From Winogradskyella aurantiaca (lineage in GTDB: Bacteria > Bacteroidota > Bacteroidia > Flavobacteriales > Flavobacteriaceae), in NCBI RefSeq assembly GCF_003362725.1, contig NZ_QKTV01000005.1, positions 1 to 64,000 of the forward strand: a stretch of DNA of 64,000 nt, read 5' to 3'. Positions 54,561 to 61,957 of this stretch are shown piece after piece (the first letter of the stretch is position 1; the number at the start of each line of letters is the position of its first letter). The notes below the pieces were generated by a model, which saw nothing but the letters and a program-made list of their open reading frames with translations, did not search any database and was not told the origin of the DNA. The position numbers and the translations under genes were made by a program.

Positions 54561-55796
54561 ATGCAACATATTATCGATCGTTTTATAAGTTATGTAACTA
54601 TAGATACGGAATCGGATCCAAATTCCACATCAACCCCGAGTACCAAAAAGCAATGGGACTTGGCCAATAAGTTGTTTTCTGAATTAAAAGAGATTGGCAT
54701 GACAGACGTAAGTATTGACGATAATGCCTATGTCATGGCAACACTGCCAAGTAATGTATCTCATGCCGTTCCAACCATTGGATTTATATCTCATTTTGAC
54801 ACCTCACCTGATTTTACAGGAAAAAATGTAAATCCCCAGATAATAAGTGACTACAATGGGCAAGACATAGTTCTTAATTCTGAAAATGGTATTGTTCTAT
54901 CACCAGAGTATTTTGAAGATTTACTACTATACAAAGGTCAAACGCTCATTACAACAGATGGCACCACCTTATTAGGAGCTGACGACAAAGCTGGTATTAC
55001 CGAGATTGTTTCGGCGATGGAATATTTAATTCAACATCCAGAAATAAAACATGGTCCCATTAGAGTTGGATTCACACCTGATGAAGAAATTGGTCGAGGC
55101 GCTCATAAATTTGATGTTGAAAAATTTGGTGCGGATTGGGCCTACACCATGGACGGTAGTCAAATCGGTGAATTAGAATATGAGAACTTTAATGCTGCTG
55201 GAGCAGTGGTGACTGTTAAAGGAAAAATTGTCCATCCAGGTTATGCAAAAGCAAAGATGATCAACTCCATGTATTTTGCTGCCGAGTTCATACAGGCCTT
55301 ACCAAAGGATGAAACTCCTGAAACCACAGAAGGATACGAAGGCTTTTATCATCTTTATGCCAACGAAGGGAAGGTGGAAGAAACAACCCTCAGATACATT
55401 ATTAGAGATCACGACAAAACCAAATTTGATGAACGTAAGTCTCATTTTGAATCCCTTATAAAAGAGTTCAACTCAAAATACGGCTCCGAGATTTTTTCTG
55501 TCGAAATCAAGGATCAATACTACAATATGAAAGAGATGGTAGAACCAGTGATCCATGTTGTGGACTTAGCTGAAAAGGCAATGAAATCCTTAGGAATTAA
55601 ACCTCTAATAAAACCAATAAGAGGAGGAACAGATGGCTCTCAGTTGTCCTATATGGGACTACCCTGCCCCAACATATTTGCGGGAGGTCACAACTTTCAT
55701 GGAAGGTATGAGTATGTACCTGTTGAAAGTATGGTTAAGGCCACTGAAGTTATTTGTAAAATTGCAGAATTAACCGCTGAGAAATATCAAAACTAA
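54561..55796 (+). CDS. pepT: Peptidase T (tripeptidase)
   Basis: 411 residues from ATG 54561 ([21 protein letters not shown], the usual start); a TTG six codons upstream is less likely. M20B zinc aminotripeptidase: metal site residues lie in [18 protein letters not shown] and [10 protein letters not shown], and the lid domain spans about 205-320. Cytoplasmic. The next gene begins immediately after its stop. Confidence 0.97.
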   Translation: MQHIIDRFISYVTIDTESDPNSTSTPSTKKQWDLANKLFSELKEIGMTDVSIDDNAYVMATLPSNVSHAVPTIGFISHFDTSPDFTGKNVNPQIISDYNGQDIVLNSENGIVLSPEYFEDLLLYKGQTLITTDGTTLLGADDKAGITEIVSAMEYLIQHPEIKHGPIRVGFTPDEEIGRGAHKFDVEKFGADWAYTMDGSQIGELEYENFNAAGAVVTVKGKIVHPGYAKAKMINSMYFAAEFIQALPKDETPETTEGYEGFYHLYANEGKVEETTLRYIIRDHDKTKFDERKSHFESLIKEFNSKYGSEIFSVEIKDQYYNMKEMVEPVIHVVDLAEKAMKSLGIKPLIKPIRGGTDGSQLSYMGLPCPNIFAGGHNFHGRYEYVPVESMVKATEVICKIAELTAEKYQN

Positions 55797-56396
55797 ATGG
55801 GAAAAATAACTAGCACTGAAGAATATATTGCCCAACATCCAGCCTGGGCAAAAGAACTAACCTTGATTGCATCAATTTTTGAAGAAACTGAGCTAGAAGG
55901 AACAATTAAATGGAGTGCCCCTGTATATACCCTAAATGGTAAAAATGTTGCTGGACTTGGAGCTTTTAAAAACCACTATGGCATTTGGTTTTTCAATGGA
56001 GTCTTTCTTTCAGACCCTAAAAATCTGCTTATTAACGCTCAAGAAGATAAAACAAAAGCATTAAGGCAAATGCGCTTTTCAAAAGGTGACCTCATAAATA
56101 AAATCCTAATTAAGTCTTACCTTATTGAAGCTATTGAAAATGAAAAACTCGGTAAAAGAATTACCCCTGAACGAGGGCAATCTAAATCAGTTGTCATTCC
56201 AGAACACTTAGCTATTCTTCTGAAAAAAGACGCAGAATTAAACAGATGTTTTATGGAATTGAGTCCTTTTAAACAAAAAGAGTTTTGCGAGCACATTGCA
56301 AGTGCGAAACGCGAAGCAACCAAATTATCACGACTGGAAAAAATAAAACCAATGATCCTGAGCGGTATTGGTTTGAATGATAAGTATAGGAAATAA
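55797..56396 (+). CDS. DUF1801/YdeI (OmdA)-like protein
   Basis: 199 residues. The N-terminal part (about 15-115) matches DUF1801: EGTIKWSAPVYTLNGKNVAGLGAFKNHYGIWFFNG. The C-terminal part (about 140-195) is an OmdA/YdeI-like helical segment (IPEHLAILLKKDAELNRCFMELSPFKQKEFCEHI). Function unsettled. Its ATG follows the pepT stop with no gap, so the two share a transcript. Confidence 0.88.
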   Translation: MGKITSTEEYIAQHPAWAKELTLIASIFEETELEGTIKWSAPVYTLNGKNVAGLGAFKNHYGIWFFNGVFLSDPKNLLINAQEDKTKALRQMRFSKGDLINKILIKSYLIEAIENEKLGKRITPERGQSKSVVIPEHLAILLKKDAELNRCFMELSPFKQKEFCEHIASAKREATKLSRLEKIKPMILSGIGLNDKYRK

Positions 56397-56428
56397 AAAA
56401 AAGCCGCTTAAAAAGCGGCTTTTTTTTA
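56395..56428. terminator. Bidirectional terminator between the YdeI-like and yajC genes
   Basis: A run, AGCCGCTT / AAGCGGCT hairpin, T run. It is nearly identical to the hairpin at 13836-13867. Confidence 0.9.
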
Positions 56429-56716
56429 TTTTTTAGCTGGTGCAGTATTGAATTTTTTACTCATTTCCATCGAGATCGCTGACCGGTCAAATTTTATTTT
56501 CCCCGCCATGGTTTCGATTACACAGCTGCTGTCTTTATCGTTTAAATCTACCACCTTACCATGCATACCGCTTTTTGTAATAACACGGTCGCCCTTTTTT
56601 AGGGCTGCTGCAAACTGTTTTTCTTGTTTTGCTCTTTTCATTTGAGGAGCAATCATAAAAAAATAGACCACAGCAAACATAGCTATGAATGGTAAAAACG
56701 TACTTAGTTGATCCAT
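56426..56716 (-). CDS. yajC: Preprotein translocase subunit YajC
   Basis: 96-residue single-pass membrane protein of the SecDF-YajC complex: LPFIAMFAVVYFFMIAPQMKRAKQEKQF is the classic membrane/basic junction, followed by a small beta domain (KKGDRVITKSGMHGKVVDL). It lies 29 bases after the DUF1573 gene on the same strand. Confidence 0.96.
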   Translation of the reverse strand: MDQLSTFLPFIAMFAVVYFFMIAPQMKRAKQEKQFAAALKKGDRVITKSGMHGKVVDLNDKDSSCVIETMAGKIKFDRSAISMEMSKKFNTAPAKK

Positions 56717-56745
56717 TTAACTTTTTTCAGTTCTTAATACTTTGA

Positions 56746-57267
56746 TTACTGAACTACTGGTCCGCCTTGAGCTGAAGTAGAGGCCGGAGTGGCAGTAGCA
56801 CCTTTTCTAGCCGCAGCATTTGGGTCCTTTTCAACAAATGCGGTAATCTTTACAGTCTCTTTACCTTTTTCAGTGTTGGTGGTTAAAGTCACGGTTTTGG
56901 ATACTTTATTACCGTTTCCTTTACCATTGAACTTTACAGTAAACTTACCTGTTTCACCTGGGGCTACTTCTTTGGTCCAATTAGAAGGTACAGTACATCC
57001 ACAGGTACTTTTGATATTGCTTACTACTAACATAGAATCTCCAGTGTTTGTATACTCAAACGTTGTTTCTACCGGAGTTCCGTTTTCGATGGTTCCAAAA
57101 TCATGAACCTCTTTATTAAATGCTATAGATGGAAAATCCCCAGCATTTGCATCTCTTTCAGCAGCCACTGCTACATTTTCAGCTTTTACTTTACTTGCCG
57201 CATTGTCCTTACAAGAGGTAAAGGCAATCATACATAAGGCGCCAAGTCCTAGAATAACTTTTTTCAT
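56746..57267 (-). CDS. DUF1573 lipoprotein
   Basis: 173 residues with lipobox (GALCMIAFTSCKDN). DUF1573 immunoglobulin-like domain at about 50-145: FNKEVHDFGTIENGTPVETTFEYTNTGDSMLVVSNIKSTCGCTVP and GETGKFTVKFNGKG. Widespread in Bacteroidota, of unknown function. Adjacent to yajC and nusB, a common order in this phylum. Confidence 0.92.
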   Translation of the reverse strand: MKKVILGLGALCMIAFTSCKDNAASKVKAENVAVAAERDANAGDFPSIAFNKEVHDFGTIENGTPVETTFEYTNTGDSMLVVSNIKSTCGCTVPSNWTKEVAPGETGKFTVKFNGKGNGNKVSKTVTLTTNTEKGKETVKITAFVEKDPNAAARKGATATPASTSAQGGPVVQ

Positions 57268-57401
57268 TGTTATCGTTTTAAATTAATAAGTAGATTTCGT
57301 TTTCGGGTCTAAATGTACTAATAATTTCAGGGATTAAAAACTTTTAGCCCTTTCTTAACATGGCCTAGTGTCTGAATTTTAAAGGGATTAGAGCTTAAAA
57401 G

Positions 57402-58346
57402 CTACAACAAACCTCTTCCAGATTTGGGGTATAAATTCTCTTCCTTATATTCTTTCACCAACTTATCAAGTATCCCATTTATAAAGATGCTACTTTTAGG
57501 CGTAGAGTATTCTTTAGCAATTTCAAGATATTCGTTGATAGTCACCTTTTGAGGAATGGAGGGGAATTTTTGTAATTCACAAATTGCCATTTGAAGCAGA
57601 ATACCATCTATTGATGCCAAGCGATCCGCATCCCAATTTTTAGTGCGTCTTGCCACCTCTTCATACAAAGCAACCTGGTTCAGCACTGTTTTCCTGAAAA
57701 GTTGCTTCCCAAATTCAAGATCCTCATCATCTTTAAACAAATCTGGCAAAAAATAGGTTTCTGGTTTGCTTTCCTTAAACTTTTTAAACAGCCTGACTAA
57801 AAACGTATTAACTACCGATATATCATCTACCCATGTTAGCTTTTTATCCTCGAAATACTCATAAAGCTTATCATTTGGAGCAATGATTTCGGTAAATAGA
57901 TCGATTAATAAATATTTATCCTCTTGCACACTAGAAGTTCTAGTGGCCATATAATTTTCATATAAGTCACTATCAAGAATCGCTTTAAAAAGAATTTCAA
58001 CATACTCAAAATCCAGTTCCCATGAATCTAACTTCTTCTTCGTAATAGTTTCGTTAAGCAACTTATTACTTCTTAAACTTTTGAGGATAGCATTATTAAT
58101 AAACTTATAACTAGGGTTCTTGTCTCCCTCTGAAGCTAATTTTTTTTGCTGTGTTTTTTCAAGATGTTCTTCCGCTTTTTTATGTACCGCTATGAGTAAG
58201 GCTAAAACATTTAAATAGAGATCATACATGCCGTTCATACTGTGCAATAAAAACGACTCGGACTTTGCTAAGTCATCCCCTTCACCACCTTCATAAGAAA
58301 AGATAGCCTGCATTACTTTGATGCGAATATGCCTGCGGTTTAACAT
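57402..58346 (-). CDS. nusB: Transcription antitermination factor NusB, long form
   Basis: 314 residues, about twice the usual NusB of 140. It opens NRRHIRIKVMQAIFSYEGG and ends with the RNA-binding NusB helices (SIPQKVTINEYLEIAKEYSTPKSSIFINGILDKL). The extra length is an insertion of about 150 helical residues between the first and later helices, which I believe is normal for Bacteroidota. It acts in rRNA antitermination with NusE. A TATTTTTG box at 58412-58405 (minus strand) is a candidate -7 element. Confidence 0.93.
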   Translation of the reverse strand: MLNRRHIRIKVMQAIFSYEGGEGDDLAKSESFLLHSMNGMYDLYLNVLALLIAVHKKAEEHLEKTQQKKLASEGDKNPSYKFINNAILKSLRSNKLLNETITKKKLDSWELDFEYVEILFKAILDSDLYENYMATRTSSVQEDKYLLIDLFTEIIAPNDKLYEYFEDKKLTWVDDISVVNTFLVRLFKKFKESKPETYFLPDLFKDDEDLEFGKQLFRKTVLNQVALYEEVARRTKNWDADRLASIDGILLQMAICELQKFPSIPQKVTINEYLEIAKEYSTPKSSIFINGILDKLVKEYKEENLYPKSGRGLL

Positions 58347-58374
58347 GTTTAAGAACTTGTTTTAAGTATGTTAC

Positions 58375-58401
58375 AAAAAAAAGGTGAAATCAACTTTCAC
58401 C
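58375..58401 (-). terminator. Terminator after the leucine dehydrogenase gene
   Basis: On the minus strand GGTGAAA / TTTCACC pairs over 7 bases with a 5-base loop, followed by a run of eight Ts. Confidence 0.85.
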
Positions 58402-58435
58402 CTGCAAAAATAATATTTTTAGTATCTGAAAAAAA

Positions 58436-59515
58436 CTATTGAAGGTTTTCCTTTTTACGATTTTCAATGCGCTCAGTTGCAATTCTCATGGCTGCATCAT
58501 TAGTAGTGATTTGATTGGCTTTAGCACGATCTAATATCTCCAAGGTGGTATTGTAAATATTCTCTGTTTTTCTCATAATTTCCTGACGACCATAATCTTC
58601 TAATTCCGCATATACATTTATGATTCCACCAGCGTTAATTAAGAAATCAGGAGCATATACAATATTTCTTTCTTGCAGAATTAAACCATGCTTGTCCTCA
58701 TCTGCCAACTGATTGTTAGCAGCACCAGCAATAACTTGAGCTTTGATTTTGTCTATCGTATTATCATTAATTGTAGCACCAAGAGCACAAGGTGCATATA
58801 TATCCATCTCTTCAGAATACAAATCATGACCGTCATAGATTTTGACATCGTACTTATCGCGTATCATTTCTAGCCGCTCTCTGTTAATATCTGATATAGT
58901 TACGTTGGCACCCTCATTAACCAAATGCTCCACCAATGCTTCACCAACATTTCCAATTCCCTCAACATAAACAACTTTGTCCTCGAGAATGTCTGAACCA
59001 AACTTATACTGAGCGGCTGCCTTCATCCCCATAAATACCCCATAGGCTGTTATTGGTGAAGGATTACCAGCACCACCTTTACTCTCAGATATGCCTGTCA
59101 CATAAGGTGTAACCTCACGCACCAAATCCATATCCTCAGTTTCCATACCAACATCCTCAGCCGTAATGTAGCGACCGCTTAATGAATGCACAAACTCACC
59201 GAAACGCTTCATTAACTCTGGTGTTTTTTGCGTTTTAGCATCCCCAATAATAACAGCTTTACCACCACCTAAATTTAATCCAGTAATCGCTGATTTAAAG
59301 GTCATTCCACGCGAAAGCCTTAAAACATCATTTAAAGCTTCCCATTCGTTGGAATAATTCCACATGCGAGTTCCTCCTAGTGCTGGTCCAAGTACGGTGT
59401 TATGAATTCCAATGATTGCCTTTAAACCTGTATCTTTGTCGTTGCAAAAAACAATCTGTTCGTGATTGTCAAATGAAAGTTGACCAAAAACAGGGTCTTG
59501 TTTAGTATTGTTCAT
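58436..59515 (-). CDS. Leucine/Glu-Phe-Val dehydrogenase family enzyme
   Basis: 359 residues from ATG 59515 (MNNTKQDPVFGQLSFDNHEQIVFCND); an ATG eight codons upstream is possible. NAD-dependent amino acid dehydrogenase: substrate-binding PALGGTRMW, the catalytic Lys in TGLNLGGGKAVI, the nucleotide fold VVYVEGIGNVGEALVEHL, and APCALGATIND. The compact 360-residue size fits leucine dehydrogenase rather than glutamate dehydrogenase. It would feed branched-chain keto acids into catabolism. Confidence 0.92.
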   Translation of the reverse strand: MNNTKQDPVFGQLSFDNHEQIVFCNDKDTGLKAIIGIHNTVLGPALGGTRMWNYSNEWEALNDVLRLSRGMTFKSAITGLNLGGGKAVIIGDAKTQKTPELMKRFGEFVHSLSGRYITAEDVGMETEDMDLVREVTPYVTGISESKGGAGNPSPITAYGVFMGMKAAAQYKFGSDILEDKVVYVEGIGNVGEALVEHLVNEGANVTISDINRERLEMIRDKYDVKIYDGHDLYSEEMDIYAPCALGATINDNTIDKIKAQVIAGAANNQLADEDKHGLILQERNIVYAPDFLINAGGIINVYAELEDYGRQEIMRKTENIYNTTLEILDRAKANQITTNDAAMRIATERIENRKKENLQ

Positions 59516-59586
59516 TGTGCTTATTACGTCTGATAACATGAAAGATAAATAACAGGGCTGTTTGAATTATTTTTAAAAGCAGCGCG

Positions 59587-59618
59587 CAAAAATAAACCTT
59601 TACTAGAGGATTAGCAAA
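59587..59618 (-). promoter_or_regulatory. Promoter of the leucine dehydrogenase gene
   Basis: On the minus strand TTTG (59618-59615) and TATTTTTG (59594-59587) are separated by 20 bases, one more than the ideal spacing. Confidence 0.65.
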
Positions 59619-59671
59619 ATATTAACGATTTAATAGGTTTATGACAATATTTTTGTCCAAGCCTTATTTCA

Positions 59672-61423
59672 ATGAAATCCCTTCAGCACCTTAATAAATA
59701 CTTTTTCAAATACCGCTACAGACTCTTGCTCGGAATCTTTATAACGGTAGTTGCTAAGATTTTTGCATTATTTACCCCAAGATTAATTGGAATGTCTATA
59801 AATGTTGTTTCTGAACGGTTGGAGGGCAATATAAGCGAAGAAATATTTCAGCAGCAATTAGTACTTAATATACTCTACGTGATAGGAGCTGCTGTTTTGG
59901 CTGGTGGATTCACTTTTTTAATGAGACAAACCATTATTAATGTATCCAGATATATCGAATATGATTTAAAGAACGAGGTCTATGCCCATTATCAAAAACT
60001 TTCACTGAGTTTTTATAAGGCCAACAGAACTGGTGACTTAATGAATCGAATTACTGAAGATGTTAGTAAGGTTAGAGAATTTGCTGGTCCCGCAATCATG
60101 TACAGTATTAATACAGTAACCCTTTTCGTTGTTGCTCTAATCTATATGTATCAAAGATCCCCGGAATTGACATTATATACCGTATTACCACTCCCAATTT
60201 TATCCATCTTCATTTATAAAATAAGCCAGATTATCAATAAAAGGAGTCGCATTGTTCAGGAATCATTATCTACGCTTTCGGCTTTCACTCAGGAACGCTT
60301 TAGCGGAATTTCAGTGATCAAGTCCTACGGAATTGAACCCCTTACCAATACTCGCTTTGAAGTTTTGTCTAACGATAACCGCGCCAAGCAAATAAATCTT
60401 TCAAAAATTCAAGCACTGTTTTTTCCTTTAATGATATTAATTATCGGATTGAGTAATATTATTGTTGCCTATGTTGGTGGGTTATTATTCATGAATGGTG
60501 AGATTAAAGAAATTGGTACAATTGCTGAGTTTCTTATTTATGTTAATATGCTAACATGGCCTGTCGCTGTTATCGGTTGGGTGACTAATTTGGTACAGCA
60601 GGCCGAAGCTTCACAAAAACGCATCAATGAATTTTTGAAACAGGAACCAGAGATAACTAATACAGTAACAGACCGTTTTATAATTAATGGCGAAATCGAG
60701 TTTAAAGATGTTTCATATACCTATCCAGACACTAATATCCAGGCTATAAAATCTCTAAGTTTTAAAATCCCAAAAGGAAAAACACTGGCCATCCTTGGCA
60801 AAACAGGTGCAGGGAAATCAACAATTTTAGACTTAATTGGTCGACTTTATGATGTTAACAAGGGTACGATACTAATCGATGGTCAACCGATTGATAAGGT
60901 TAATCTTTTGGATCTACGAGAGAATATTGGATATGTACCTCAGGATGCCTTTTTATTTTCAGACACCATACGTACCAATATCAAGTTTGGTGACGAAACA
61001 GCGAGTGATGAGGCAGTTATCGAAGCAGCTAAAAATGCCAAAGTTCACAAGAATATTGTTGGTTTTAAAGACGGTTATGAAACGGTCTTAGGAGAGCGGG
61101 GTATTACATTATCTGGAGGTCAGAAACAGCGAATTAGTATTGCACGAGCCATTATAAAAAACCCACAAATCTTGTTATTTGACGACTGCCTATCTGCCGT
61201 GGACACAGAGACTGAGGAACAGATTCTTAGAAATCTAAATAAGTTATCTTCAGACAGGACTACAGTGATTGTGAGCCATCGTGTATCCTCAGCTAAAAAT
61301 GCCGATCAAATTATTGTTTTAGATGATGGTCAGATTATTCAATCTGGAAATCACCAAGAATTGATAAATTCTGATGGGTACTATAAAGATCTCTATCTTA
61401 AACAACTCTCTGAAAAAGACTAA
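59672..61423 (+). CDS. ABC exporter half-transporter with Asp in place of the catalytic Glu
   Basis: 583 residues: six-helix membrane domain (about 15-315) and ATP-binding domain (about 340-575) with Walker A LGKTGAGKST, signature LSGGQKQR, Walker B ILLFDDCLSAVD (D504, D505) and H-loop SHR. The residue after Walker B is Asp, not the usual Glu, as in MdlA/BmrC-type halves that form heterodimers with an asymmetric second site. No partner half lies in this window. A probable -7 box TATTTTTG is at 59648-59655. Likely exports a lipid or small hydrophobic compound. Confidence 0.94.
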   Translation: MKSLQHLNKYFFKYRYRLLLGIFITVVAKIFALFTPRLIGMSINVVSERLEGNISEEIFQQQLVLNILYVIGAAVLAGGFTFLMRQTIINVSRYIEYDLKNEVYAHYQKLSLSFYKANRTGDLMNRITEDVSKVREFAGPAIMYSINTVTLFVVALIYMYQRSPELTLYTVLPLPILSIFIYKISQIINKRSRIVQESLSTLSAFTQERFSGISVIKSYGIEPLTNTRFEVLSNDNRAKQINLSKIQALFFPLMILIIGLSNIIVAYVGGLLFMNGEIKEIGTIAEFLIYVNMLTWPVAVIGWVTNLVQQAEASQKRINEFLKQEPEITNTVTDRFIINGEIEFKDVSYTYPDTNIQAIKSLSFKIPKGKTLAILGKTGAGKSTILDLIGRLYDVNKGTILIDGQPIDKVNLLDLRENIGYVPQDAFLFSDTIRTNIKFGDETASDEAVIEAAKNAKVHKNIVGFKDGYETVLGERGITLSGGQKQRISIARAIIKNPQILLFDDCLSAVDTETEEQILRNLNKLSSDRTTVIVSHRVSSAKNADQIIVLDDGQIIQSGNHQELINSDGYYKDLYLKQLSEKD

Positions 61424-61492
61424 TCTTCGTTTGGTGGCGTTAGTTTTTTTTTACATTTTTGGATGATAATTACAAATTGAACGCAGAGAATT

Positions 61493-61873
61493 ATGAGCGA
61501 CTACAGCATGAGTGATAAAGAGGAAATATATTCGAAAGTTCTAAGAGCTGGACGACGAACCTATTTTTTTGATGTAAGAAGCACCAAAGCAGGAGATTAT
61601 TACCTAACTATCACAGAGAGTAAAAAGTTTACTAACGAAGACGGATCTTTCCATTACAAAAAACATAAGATTTACTTGTACAAAGAAGATTTTGTTGAGT
61701 TTAGAGATATTTTGTCTGAAATGACTCAATACATCATTGACGAAAAAGGTGAAGAAGTCATAAGTGAGAAGCACCAAAAAGATTACCAGAAGGAGTCTGA
61801 TTATAATGGAGCAGCAGTTGAAACTTCAAATTCATCAGATAGTTTTACGGATATCAATTTTGAAGATATCTAA
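61493..61873 (+). CDS. DUF3276 (PUR-alpha-like) nucleic-acid-binding protein
   Basis: 126 residues with a PUR-like beta-beta-beta-beta-alpha unit: EEIYSKVLRAGRRTYFFDVRSTKAGDYYLTITESKKF, then HKIYLYKEDFVEFRDILSEM. The acidic C-terminal tail is disordered. Bacterial PUR-type proteins bind single-stranded DNA or RNA; the family is highly conserved in Bacteroidota. It is closed by a terminator. Confidence 0.9.
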   Translation: MSDYSMSDKEEIYSKVLRAGRRTYFFDVRSTKAGDYYLTITESKKFTNEDGSFHYKKHKIYLYKEDFVEFRDILSEMTQYIIDEKGEEVISEKHQKDYQKESDYNGAAVETSNSSDSFTDINFEDI

Positions 61874-61898
61874 ATCTTTTAGTGTTAAATAAACATCA

Positions 61899-61932
61899 AA
61901 TCCACTACCCCTAAGTAGTGGATTTTTTATTT
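61899..61932 (+). terminator. Terminator after the DUF3276 gene
   Basis: AATCCACTAC / GTAGTGGATT is a perfect 10-base stem with a short loop (CCCTAA), followed by a T run. Confidence 0.9.
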
Positions 61933-61957
61933 TTAGCGACCAACCAAAATTTAGACC

